Assembly (NCBI GenBank): GCA_013399305.1
Contig: VXAI01000194.1
Coordinates: forward strand, 1,050,791-1,114,790
DNA from: Rostratula benghalensis
Lineage: Eukaryota; Chordata; Aves; Charadriiformes; Rostratulidae
Length of the DNA: 64,000 nt
Direction of reading: 5' to 3'
This document shows, piece after piece, positions 13,501 to 24,666 of this stretch. Position 1 is the stretch's first letter, and each line of letters begins with the position of its first letter. The notes below the pieces were generated by a model that worked only from the letters and a program-made list of their open reading frames with translations, searched no databases and was not told the DNA's origin. A program made the position numbers and the translations under genes.

Positions 13501-16500
13501 CCCTCATCGCGGTGAACCTGAAGAACTCCCTCAAGCAGCTGGCTGATCCCTTCTACCTGTGGAAGAAGAGCAAGCTGGACTGCGTGAGTGCCTGGGGACC
13601 GGGGAGGGAGGCAGCCACCGGGCGAGCAGGCTCATCACACCCTGGTGGGTTTTGGGGGGGGGGGGGGGCCACCCCATAGAGGATTTGGGGGTCTGGGGGG
13701 GGCCCCATGGAGGTTCCGGGGGGGGGGGGGGCCACCCCAGGGGGGGGGGGGAGGCAGGAGGGTGGTAGGAGTCCCCTGTAGAAGGTGGGTTTCGCTCTCT
13801 CAGTGCGACTGTTCTTCCAACCCCTCACCAACAGGGTCCTGAGCAGTGGTGGAGCCTGTCCTGCCCAGCTGAGCACTCTCCTGCTTAGTGCAGATATCGG
13901 AGAGGCCTGAACTATTACCTGCTCTGTTTAAATGCCAATCAACTGCGGGAGCCTGTTTGCCCAGAACTAGCCAAACCGGCCCTGCTCAATATCTAGGAGT
14001 CATGACTTAAAAACTCACACAATAGCCCTCCAGGGTAAGGAGAGCCCTTCACAGCGATAAGGACTCCAGGCGCTGGTTGATGTATAAACCCAGGCAGGGG
14101 GTGCGGGGGAGTGAGAACGGAATTTGGAAATGTCTGACATAAAAAGACAGTGTTTGAACAGGACTCCCACGGCTGAGTGGTGTGTGTGGACACTGAGCCA
14201 ATATCCTGTCAGGTCCCGACAAACCACCTTATCGGAGAAATCAGGAGTCCAAAGGGGCTGACCTGAGTCATCAAGAGCTTTCCCAAAATATTGTTCAAAC
14301 AGGGTCTGGAGAAGAGATGGGTTGGCAGTCCCGGCAGAGAGCTCACAGGGGTGGGATCATGACCTGGAGGCACACGCCAGCACAGGACCACAAAAAAGTG
14401 GTCCACGATGAGGACTGAGCCCAGCAGAATGACTGGACCAGGGATGTGCAAGGTCTGAGCCGATGCAGTTCAGGCAAGAACCGGCAGAGATGGAACGATG
14501 CTGATGGGAAGATGGCCATTCTCCATCGAGCATCATTTATGGCAATTTAAGCACCTCTCTGAATGGGTTCTGCTGGAGCCTTGTGGGTAGGATGGAAGGT
14601 CTGTGTTGGCTCTGGCCATTCATATGTGAGGGCAGGTGAAATTACTGCCCTTTATCAGAGCTTGCAGGAGGGAGCACAAACCCACCCTGTGAGGTGCACA
14701 GCCCCCAGCCCAAAATCCAGGCAGAGACCTGAGAGGACAGGGACTGAGCAGAGACGCATGGGGATGCCTGGGAACTCCCTGCCAGCGTATCTCTGCCAGA
14801 TGTGCTCAGAAACCTCTTTGGTTTGCCCTGTGTGAATCATCTATCCATAGCACAGCCAGACCCACAGCCCCGATGGAGCTGGGCTTCCACTGAGCTCTAG
14901 GAGCAACACTCTGCTACCAGCAACCACGGAGAACCTCCATGTGCAGGGAGCGTGGGGACCAGGCAGATGCCAACGGAGTGAACTGCGTTCTCCTGACCTT
15001 AATCTCCCTGGAATTTGAACTAGATTCAGTGTCCTGTCCCAAAAAGGGGTAAACCATTTCTGGGTGATGTCAGACCATCGGTGTTCGTTACCTCAAATCT
15101 GGTTGTGTTTTGGTCCTAACTGCAGTGATCACTCCACAGCCTGAAGTCTGGATGGAGGGAAACCCTTACTTGCCATTTATAGGCACCATCAATATAAACA
15201 AAGATACTGAGGTCATCAAAATTACACTGATTTATCCAAGGTCGAAGTTAAGTTTTATCAGTCTTGAGGATGGGATTATAATAACCCGATAATGGTTCTC
15301 AGAGGGCATGTTTATGTGCTTAGGCAGGACTAATTTCATATGGAGGGAGATGCTCGAGTGCTAATACATAAAAATGACAGATGACAGAGCTCTGAGCCGA
15401 GAGGTGGAGCAGGTTTTGCTACGCTCCGTCATACTTTGCCATGGAACCTGCTCTGCGCTCAGGTCCTTTATAGTAGGTGCTCGGATGGTTTTCAGGTAGA
15501 TGCTCATTCCTTCTGAAATGCCCTGACTGACAGCGGGAGCTTCCTTGGGGCTGGGAGCAGTTACTGAGCAGGCAGATGGTCTGATCTGCAGGAGACCCTT
15601 TCTGGACTCGTGAGGCTGATGCTTTGTGAGCCGACTGAGCCGTGCGGGTGTTCATGCAGTGGTGAAGAAACGCGCTGGCTGCTTTTATGGCTGAAAAAAA
15701 CAGGGCTCCTGGCAAATTTCCCAGCAATGGTGTTTCACAAGAAAGCGTGCAATAAACTCTATCATTAGAATAGCTGCAGGATTCAGGCCTGGGTCTTTTG
15801 ATCCTTAGCCGTGTAGTTCTTTGGGTCCAGAATATCAGCACGCAGCCATTTTCCATCCGTCACTGCTCTCCAGCCCGTGGTAGAATAAAATGATCCTCCA
15901 TGCTCTTCTCTTTCTGCAGTTGGTCTGGCTGGTGAGCTTCTTGTCTGCTTTCTTCCTGAGCCTTCCCTACGGAGTCGCTGTGGGCGTCGGATTTTCCGCG
16001 CTGGTCGTGGTTTTCCATACCCAGTTGTAAGTACCGGGGTAGCTACAAAAACCAAAAGAGGAGGAAAAAAAAACCCTCCAAGTTGCAGAATAAACGACAG
16101 ATTATTCTTATAACTGACCTCTGGCCCGTGCTTCGAAGGAACGTGTGGCAGGAGCCTGGGGGAGTGCAGGTGTCCTCCCTGGCCCCTGGAATGTGCAAAC
16201 AGGAATGGCAGGCGCTAATTTACTGCCTGCATTCCCACTCCTGCGCACCCGTAGCGATGTGCACATCCCAAGGCAGGGGGAAGTCTGAAGGTATTTACTT
16301 CAGCACGACAAGCTACCTGCATAGTTCCCAGCAGAAAGCCCTGCTCATGACAAGAGCGAGCCTCGGAAAAGTGCAGACTCCGGTGTGATGTTTGCACACC
16401 ATTTTTAATCCATCAAAGCCCTTTGTTAATATTTCCCAGTCTGAGATATCAAAGAGCTGACTCTTCTTTCTTGCCCTGTGGACTCTGCAGGGATGAAATC

Positions 16501-19500
16501 TAAGTATTTTCTTCATCAAGCAAATTTTCAAATCCTGGTATGGAATGTGAAGCAAAGCATTTTTCTTCCCCTGCAACTTTCATTCTAATTCCAGTCACCT
16601 CTTTTCTCCTTAGCCGTAACGGCTCTGCCCTGGGCCAAGTAACTTCCACCGACATCTACAAGAACCCTAAAGCCTACAACAAGGTAAGGAGAAGCTTTAG
16701 TGAAGCCTCAGAGAAAATGCTGCTCTTTGCCACTGGTCCCCAATGCGATCAGGAGACTCCAGTCCACGTTTCTGTCTCAGCGAGGTTGTTTGCTGGTTGT
16801 TTCAGGGGTAGCAGAACAGCTACTGCTCCCTTTGACCTTCCCAGTTACCTGCTGCCGAAACCCACCCTGCACCCCCCCACACAACCTGCCAGGTCTGCTT
16901 TGAGCTCTCGTCTCTCTTGCAGGTACATGAACTTAATGGGATTAAAATTGTGACCTACTGCTCGCCACTGTATTTTGCCAACTCAGAGATATTCCGCGAG
17001 AAGATTATAGCCAAGGTGAGCAATGCCCTAAGAAACTTCTGCTTGCAGCCAACCCCTGATAGCCCTTGCTCCCTCCTGTATTGCTACGTGGAGACTATTA
17101 AGCCTAGGATGATCACAAAAGGTGGTGGCATCCATCCTCTCCTCTTCCAATCTCTCCTCCCTGAACTTCAGGACCGTTTCTACACCTCATTTTAGAGGTC
17201 ATGTCTGACTCCTGGCAGGTATCCTCCTCCCAGCTCTGCCAAAAGCAGTCATCCTGCTACTGTAATCTCCCCTCCCTGCATGTTGATGAAGATGTTGTTT
17301 GGTTGCCATCAGCTGGTGCTGTCCCCCTGTGCCACATGCTGCAGGCTGGGAAACAGCAGGAAAGCAATAGCAGCCCCCAATTTTGGGGCTGAACAGACTT
17401 TTTCAAAGAAAACCCTTTCTCTTTCCCACAGACCGGGGTGGATCCTGGCAAAGTGTACTTAGCCAGGAAGAAATATGTGAAACGGCAGGAGAAGGGGACA
17501 GCACAACCACCAACAAAGCTACCAAAATTCTTACTGAGGCAGAACAAGGTAACTTGGTTTGGGTTTGGGTGTGGATTAATATGACCCTAATTCTCCATCA
17601 ACCAGCTCCTCCTAACATAGGATTTTCTGCCCAGTCTCCCCAGCCACATCTACCACCTTTGCCTCCTCTCCTTCCCACCCACATCTCCATTCCTCCCAAT
17701 AGCCAAAACCTTAAGATGCAGGAGCACAGGAAACAGCTGGGGACAAGAAAGCCATAGAGGTGGCCAGAATGGGAACATGGTGAAGAATTTGCTAGAAACT
17801 GGGCTTGCCCTCTTTCTCTGAGGATGCACCTATGTCAGCATTTCAGTTCAAAAGGGCTTATTTGAAGCACGTTTCCCAGTCATCCCAGCTTCGTTTGGTT
17901 TGCATTGCTGAGCATGTGAACAGGAATAATTTAACTTCAGCCCTAAGGGACATTCAGCCCAGCACCAGGCTGGAAATTAGTCCAGATTAAAACACCACAT
18001 GCCACTGAATACTTTAGGTGCCTCCACACGTCAGGATCTCAGCTTGTGCCCTGCCCTGACCGTGCATTTCTGCTTTGCTGTAGACCTTGTCTTTGCAAGA
18101 GCTCCAGAAAGACTTTGAAAGCACCTCTCCCACCGATACCAACAACAACCAGACGACTGCTAACGGCGCCAGCATCTCCTACGTCACCTTCCGTCCACCC
18201 GCCAACGGTGCTGGGCGAGTGCACGCCTCCAGCGAGCTGGGCAGCACCACGACCCTGCAAGGAAGCACTCTCAGCGTCCTGCCCAGAGCAGATGCTGACC
18301 CTATGATGACAGCACCGCCCTACGTCAGCTTTCACACCATCATCCTGGACATGAGTGGAGTCTGTTTCGTTGACCTCATGGGCACAAAAGCCCTGGGCAA
18401 GGTTAGTTCTGTACAACAAACACAGCCAAGCAACGTCACCCAGGTACTTTCTAGTCTCTTGGGCAGCTCAGATAAAGATGTTTACCTTCCTCAATAGAAG
18501 GTCTGTGTGGCTTTCTCCTTCAGCAGCCCCAGGACACGTGTAAAGCCTTGGATAAAAGACTTCATGTATAAACAGAAAGCTGGAGCAGCAGTGTTATTAA
18601 TCCTCTCTCTCCCCTCTCATCCCTTCTAGTTGTGTTCCAGCTACCAGAAGATTGGGATTAAAGTGTTCTTGGCAAATGTGCATGGTAAGAATCCACGAAG
18701 AACATTTTCCATGTGATTTTCCCCCATTTATGTGCTCCTGACAGGAGATCTTTTTGCGTTCCTTACGCAAACTGTGCGATCTGTCAGCCTTTTGTTAGAC
18801 CGAGCCAGGAGAGATGAAAGAAGAGAACAGAAGAAAGGAAGAAGAAATGCTGTTCTCTGTGTGTGAAATAGGGCCTATCATTTGGGAAGTGATGTGACTG
18901 GAACATCTCCATATTTAGTGTGTAGAAAAATAGATCCCCACACTCTCTTTTCTGCAGTGAACCTGCTCCTCCCCTGTGTGTCCCAGCCTTGCTTTAGCTC
19001 GGAGGGCTACTGTCAGCCACGTGCACTTTCAAAGGCTTCCTTCTTTGGTCTCCTTCTTCTTCATGTGCTTTTCCTTTCTTCAGCCCAGGTGTACAACGAC
19101 ATTAGCACAGGTGGAGTCTTTGAGGAAGGAGGCCTGGACCGAAATCACATCTTCCTGACGATCCACGATGCTGTTCTGTTTGCACTGGCAAATATCAGAG
19201 AAGTTGTCCACCCGCCCATCTTAGAGGAGGTAAATGTTCTCCCCAGCTTTTCCCCAGCTCACTGTGCTCTATTATTAGATTTACATGCTGTGTCAGCACA
19301 AAGAAAGAATAACAACTTAATACTCTACCTAATAAAGTTTCTTGTTTATCTCAAGTGGTAAAGGTCTAAATCCAACAGAATATTTCATCTTCTAATTCTC
19401 GCGTGTGGGCCAATTACTTACTGATTGAATTTATTTCAATGGATAATCAGAAGAGCAAACATCTGCAAACCCCTGTCTCGGAGATGGGTGTTATCCCAGC

Positions 19501-20827
19501 CCAGAGAAGCCAAAAGGGCAGTTCTGGCACCACCACGGCCCCAGTTTGGTGTTGGCTGGAAAATGCAGCTGCACACAAAGGCAGAATCTGGCCCTGGGGT
19601 ATGAGGACAAAGCACATGTCCCTGGCTTTGGTCAGCCCTGGCATCCATGAGTGGATGGGAGGAGAAAAGGGAATGTGGCACATGCTGACAACACAGGGTG
19701 AGACAGGCTATTTCCACAAATATGGGTTGGTTTATTGCATGATAATTGGAGTTGGAACCAGGGCCGTGGTGGCCAGTTATCTCGTAAGAGTACATTATGG
19801 TATCTCATATCTCAGCAGAGAGATATGTAAATGCCAGCTCAGTCAGAGGAGATAAATGGGATTCCTTCTGAGCCCCTTCTTCCTGGGCATTTCCCTTTGG
19901 GCACCTGTGATGTTTTCAGCCTGGGTTGGCCACTTTTTCCTTTCCTTTCAACCCCACCCTCTGCTCATTTGTGGATTTGGTTCTTTCCTGCACAGAGGCC
20001 GAATCAGACAGAGCTCTCCATCTACGACGAGTCTGTGGATGAAAGCAGCACAGAGTTCAAGAACTTGGAGGAGGTTAGTCCTAGTGCCAGGGGTCACTGC
20101 TTCAGCTGTGGAGTAAGGTGGAAATCAGAAGTTGTGGTTGGGATTGACTAGATGGGGAGCCTGTGCCATTGCCAGGCAAACTGACAGCAATATTCACACT
20201 TTGAGAAGTTGCCTGCAAAAATAATTTAAAATTCCTTTCATGGGGAGCTCTGGCAGGCACCTGGCTGAAGAAGCAGCTGAGCTAGCCCCATGGGGGAATC
20301 CTTTTATCCATTCTGGGTCACATTTGGGTTTCAAGCCCAAAAGAAGGGTCAGCAGTCAAGTTTTCAGCACAGACTTTGTTAATGCTGAAATGATCTGCAG
20401 CCGCTGAACCCAGGTCCCTTGGAGCCTCCATCTCCACCTCTGGAGACATTCCAAACCCACCTGGACACATTCCTCTGCAACCTGCTCTGGGTGGACCTGC
20501 TTTGGCAGTGGGTTTGGACTATGTGATCCCCAGAGGTCCCTTCCAAGCCCGTATCATTCCGTGGTTCTGTGATACCTTCCAAGGGTGACCTCACCCATCC
20601 TGTCCATGCAGATCTGGAGGCTGAGCACCCTCCCCACTGCCAGCTTTCCCTCCTGGAGGAGGGAAGGGTTGGGGTCTTCTGGTGGTATTTCTCTGTGTGA
20701 CCAAATGTCTGCTGAGCTGCGTGGCTAGGTTTGTGCCACGGCGTTAGCCCTAACCCAGTGTGCCTTGTGTGCCCTTTAGGAGATGTTTGGAAGCATGTTC
20801 CACTCAGAGACACAGACAGCTCTGTGA
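7595..20827 (+). CDS. SLC26A9: SLC26A9, anion transporter / chloride channel of the SLC26 family (20 coding exons, 806 aa)
   Basis: SLC26A9 carries chloride across the apical membrane of airway and gastric epithelia and works together with CFTR; this is family knowledge. The assembled product has 806 residues, against 791 in human, and aligns with my recollection of the human protein end to end. The membrane part (residues about 43-500) shows the SLC26 signature around 85-115 ([21 protein letters not shown]) and the [12 protein letters not shown] segment at about 371-382. Three N-glycosylation sequons (N152, N156, N161) sit in the loop encoded by the fourth coding exon. The cytoplasmic STAS domain starts near 521 and runs to about 760. 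A long, Ser/Thr/Asn-rich insert (about 560-670) interrupts it, as in other animal SLC26 proteins. The C-terminus, T-A-L, resembles a class I PDZ ligand. The ATG at 7595 gives the family N-terminus ([14 protein letters not shown]). No frameshift or missing exon was found. Confidence 0.97.
13641..13760 (+). repeat. G-run cluster (potential G-quadruplex)
   Basis: Within 120 bases there are several uninterrupted G runs: 15 at 13654-13668, 8 at 13695-13702, about 14 at 13718-13731 and about 12 at 13740-13751. They are spaced by CCACCCC-like and GGAGGTT-like segments, so the tract is a degenerate tandem repeat. It begins about 55 bases after the SLC26A9 splice donor at 13583. The density and strand bias fit intramolecular G-quadruplex formation, and sequencing error is a real risk here. 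Confidence 0.9.
13761..15919 (+). other. Rest of the largest SLC26A9 internal intron
   Basis: No coding exon, CR1 copy or other known repeat was recognised in these 2.2 kb. It ends in a normal acceptor (TTTCTGCAG at 15911-15919). Confidence 0.6.
20395..20575 (+). mobile_element. CR1 LINE fragment (3' end), + orientation, in the last SLC26A9 intron
   Basis: The sequence shows the typical CR1 3' tail: a stretch on dropping the element into a downstream 'ccagaggtccctTCCAAgccc' context, then degenerate copies of the terminal short repeat (ATTCYRTGRTTCTGTGAT). It is an old, truncated, non-coding copy between 20074 and 20779. Confidence 0.8.
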
Positions 20828-21636
20828 GCACACAGGGAGCCTCAGCGTGTGGCAAACCTTCCTGAACAGCCTCCTCTCTCCCATCCCTCGGTGAAGAGCT
20901 GCGTTTCTACCTGGGGATACAATAAGTTTGCAAAGCAAGAGGCTGTCACTCCTCTTGAACTGATAAACTCCTCCCTCCTTCCCGCTCTGCTTCTGGTATT
21001 CAGAGCAATGGACTCTGGAGCAGGCAACAGAAATCTGTGGAAGCAGGAACTCAGGAAATGCCATCTCATTAATTACAGACGAGAAGTGAGTTCATTTGAA
21101 GGCAGGTGCCTTAACACGTGGGACGATTAGTCATTATTGCCAAGTGCTCTCCTTTGTCTCCCATAACCACACTCTTCTGCCCCAAAAGCCATGACGTAAT
21201 TTGGGCATCCCCCTGCTCGCCTTTCCCTCTCCCTCTTTTCCCCGACACAAGCAAACACCAAGCGCCTTTCACGGCTTTTGTCTCACGACCAAAAGCAACT
21301 CTTGCAAGGTGTGGGGAGGCAGCTGTGCAAGGCAATGGTGTTTTAATGTGTGCACTGCCCTGCGGGGTGTCTGCACAGTCAGTGCAAACCCCAAGTTTCC
21401 CTGCCTGGCACCAGCCCTGCCTCTCCCATGGCCCCTCTTCTCGGACCCCTCCTCCGTGCCCTCTCTGTGACCACCGCCCCCCAAACCACTGCCTCAAACC
21501 TCTCCTGTATTTCTCATCCCCCAAAGACCTCCATACTTTATCCCAGGAGGGCTACTTTCTGGATTACATCTATTTTTTTCCTTACAAGCAGGATGAGTTT
21601 GTAATCAGAAATAAGGATTCCTTGTTCCTGTGTGCT

Positions 21637-21662
21637 ACACACACACACACACACACACACAC
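21637..21662 (+). repeat. (AC)13 microsatellite
   Basis: Thirteen uninterrupted AC units lie in the probable 3' UTR of SLC26A9. Confidence 0.97.
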
Positions 21663-23878
21663 TGTCCTGCCTGCCCCAGGGGTGAGTCCTCTGTTCAAAA
21701 CACCCCAGATCCAGTTCAAATCCCCTCTGAAGTTTTTTAGGGATCTTTCTATGGACTGAAATGTGTTCCAGATAAGGCTCTTAGACTGGGCGGCGCTAAA
21801 CACATGAAGCACCCCACGGGTGTTCCAACTCTTCCTCTTGACTGGAACAACCAAAATATTTAGTCCAGAGCATGGATGAGTGCTTTGGGGAGATATCTTT
21901 TTCCCAAATCATCTTGATGGCAAGTAGCAAATTCAGGGACAGGGAAGGAAGCCCCTTCTGCACTCTTTTCATAATGTCTTAGATTCAGAGCAGTAAAACT
22001 GAAGTCTGAGTGTATTTTATGCCTGTAACTAGGGAACAGCCCAAGTGACAACCTGTGCTATGCAGGGCTTCTGGTGACGAGCTCTCAAATGGTTGTAGCA
22101 AGAGACAACTCTTGTATAATACGGGATATTTCCATAACAATCCCCTACTACGTGTTTGATAAATTTCATTAAAATTCACCACAGACTGATGCTACCAGGA
22201 CCATCTACCTCTCAGGCACACGAGCCTGCTTCACTAACCCAGAGACAGACAGCTGAGATCTTAATCATTTCTAAAAATCTGACATTCTTTTATATTTGAG
22301 TGATGCTAATAGCAACTGCTATTTCAGTTTCCCTCACTGACGCCTTCCCTTCTCACCCAGTGTTCATGTTGTGACAGTAATGACAAGATGACAACATAAA
22401 GCCTGAAAAATCTAAGCATAAGCCAAGGGTTAGAGACCCTTCTTCAGTGCATTTCAACCTCAAATATGGCTTTTATGAAAATAAGCTTATGAAATATTTA
22501 AGATAAAGACATGTACTGGTATGTCTTCAACTGCAATGAGAACAATTGCTTTTGTTTGAATTTCAAATCTTCCTACCAGGTATTTCCAGCATTCAGAGAA
22601 AAGGCAAGAATCTACAAGAAAAACTAAATAGTAATGGAAGTAAAACTGGAGAGTCTGTTATCTTCCATGAATGCAAAAAATAAAGAGTGGCCTTAATAAT
22701 GAAAGTAAATTATATTTTTGAAAGGTTATTTCTATTTTATTACTCTAAGATATTGAAAATATTAACAAGCTTTAATGTACAGTTTTGAAGTACATATATC
22801 TTATTGAGCTGATTCACAAGCAAATTGCTAGAAAGCTTTTCTGAGGAGGGGCTTTCCTACAGCTCCCAGATGTCTCATTTTTAAGGAAAATAGAGCTTCA
22901 TGAACCATCAAAGCTAGACAGCCATTGAAGGAGGAAACATCAGGACCCTGCCAGTTTGGTTTTATGTAACACCTCATTAACTAAGTCACCATCTCTCTAC
23001 CTCAGTTTCTGATTATGTGGTGCAGGAGACAGTAATAAAACCAAAGGAGGTTAGTTTCCAAAAAGAAAACCCCACTACTTAATGGTTATTACTTATTTTA
23101 ATCTTAGACAGCAGTGATTTTTCCAAAACCATGTATAGCTTGTTCTATAAGGTGAAAACAAGAGATTAATTTTCTTAAAGTATCTTTGGGGAGGTTACTC
23201 ACAGTCTTTTGTTACTGCCCGAGAGAGCTCCTTTTACTTGCTCATTTGAAAAAAAAAGCAACATGGAAATGAGTGCAATGGAACAAGAAATTGTCTCCTA
23301 CAGCAGTTAATCAATATTTCTGCATCTCTGAGGTGGCATCACACAAAATGAGGAAAATTCCAATTTCCAGTTCTTCATTCAAGGTTAATTACAGGAGGCT
23401 GATTTCAGTCTCAGGGCCTGACAGGCCAAACGCAGGAAGCCCCAGAGCAACAGACCACGGGTAAAAAATAGTGTTTCTTGAAGTTCCTACAAGCATCATG
23501 GATGGGATGTCAAGAGAGACAGTTGAAAGCAGCCGCACTGACTCTGCTCTGTGATTGTGATGGCCAGGGAAGAAGGATACCTAATTTCTGTAGCCCCTGG
23601 CCAATTCTGGCAATAAATCTAACACCAGTGAGCAAACGGCATCACTTGGAAGCACAATGTGGCCAGTTCAAAGTCTTAATTTCCGAGTGCCCAGGCAAGA
23701 GAATTAGGGAAGCTATAATTCATGCTGGGGTATCCAATGTCCCTTTATTGCTCTAAAAATAACCGTTATGTGGATGTGTAATGGCTTTGAAGCTACACTT
23801 GGTAAATGCATGATGTATAACCAGCTCAGAAATGTTTGTAATTTATTTAATTTAATATTGGTTTTGTTCTTTTTTGAT

Positions 23879-23884
23879 AATAAA
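23879..23884 (+). terminator. Candidate polyadenylation signal for SLC26A9 (AATAAA)
   Basis: A canonical AATAAA sits in an AT-rich context about 3 kb after the SLC26A9 stop codon and 0.8 kb before PM20D1. A second AATAAA at 22679-22684 is an alternative. 3'-end reads would choose between them. Confidence 0.35.
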
Positions 23885-24518
23885 GAATGTGTTAACAATC
23901 ACCTGCTGCTTCTGCTGATTCAAGAGCAGCCTTTCCACCCGGTCTTACACATCTCAGGACAAGTTATGCCACGGGAAGATAGGATAAATCGTTAAATTCA
24001 GTACGAGACCGTTGTACAGAAGGGAACAATTTTTCCATTATGCTCCTTGGTGAAGCCAGGCAAGAAGTAAGGTGTTTTGAACACCAGGCGGGTGGAAACC
24101 CTGTCAGGAGCAGGGCTGGGACACAGCCCTGTGCCTGACCCTCCGCCTAGTCCTCACCAGCGTTCCCTTGCCCAACCCGTGGCCCGACACTGAATCTGAG
24201 GGTGCTTATTCCCCACGGGCACCCCTTTACCCCCCTTCAACCGCCTCATCATTTTAGGAGCAGCGTCCCGAGCCCCAGCACCTGGGCCTGCAGCGGTCTC
24301 CAAGCAGGGCCCAAGAAAGCGTGAGGGAGCCTTCCCCTTACTGCTTGCTTGAGAGGCTGGCAGCCATGAGGGGCTCCCAGCCACCGCTCGCCACAGCTTC
24401 TAAAAGACCCCTCGAGATAAGAAACATGAGATTTCACGGGAGACAGAAAACACTAGAGACCGCCCTGTTCAGCCGCCTCCCGCCGCACCCCCGCATTTCG
24501 CCTCTGCCGCGGCGCGGA

Positions 24519-24602
24519 ACTACAATTCCCAGGAGCCTCCGCGGAGAGGGCGGATCCAAACCGCCCATTGGCTATCGCTTCGGGCGGGTGCGTGTCGATT
24601 GG
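24519..24602 (+). promoter_or_regulatory. PM20D1: PM20D1 promoter: ZNF143-type site and two inverted CCAAT boxes
   Basis: ACTACAATTCCCAG at 24519-24532 matches the ZNF143/STAF binding motif. Inverted CCAAT boxes (ATTGG) lie at 24567-24571 and 24598-24602, 31 bases apart, a spacing common for paired NF-Y sites. The whole lies in a CpG-rich stretch of about 24480-24900 with no TATA box. The start codon follows at 24667, so transcription probably begins near 24620-24660. Motif identities are from general knowledge; binding is inferred. Confidence 0.6.
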
Positions 24603-24666
24603 CGCTCGGCCACGCCCGTCCGTGCCTCAGCGGGCGCAGGGCGGCGGCGGCCAGAGTCCGCCGGGG

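Larger units (their letters stand above)
7595..20827 (+). other. SLC26A9: SLC26A9 exon map
   Basis: Coding segments read from the sequence: 7595-7719, 8695-8834, 9165-9275, 9560-9735, 10128-10292, 10862-11014, 11386-11468, 11754-11901, 12516-12629, 13076-13153, 13488-13583, 15920-16026, 16614-16683, 16923-17015, 17432-17548, 18084-18401, 18630-18684, 19084-19229, 19996-20073, 20780-20827 (stop TGA). They sum to 2421 bases. All introns are GT/AG; donors after 12629, 18401 and 20073 are the less common GTTAGT. The largest internal intron is 13584-15919. The sixteenth segment (106 codons) carries the variable STAS insert. Confidence 0.93.
20828..23884 (+). other. SLC26A9: Probable SLC26A9 3' UTR and downstream AT-rich stretch
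   Basis: After the stop codon no further gene is seen until 24667. From about 22.0 kb the sequence is markedly AT-rich compared with the rest of the window and free of CR1. Two AATAAA signals stand out, at 22679-22684 and 23879-23884; the second is followed by a T/G/C-rich stretch. A 3' UTR of 2-3 kb would be compatible with the long human SLC26A9 transcript, but where it ends is inference. Confidence 0.5.
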
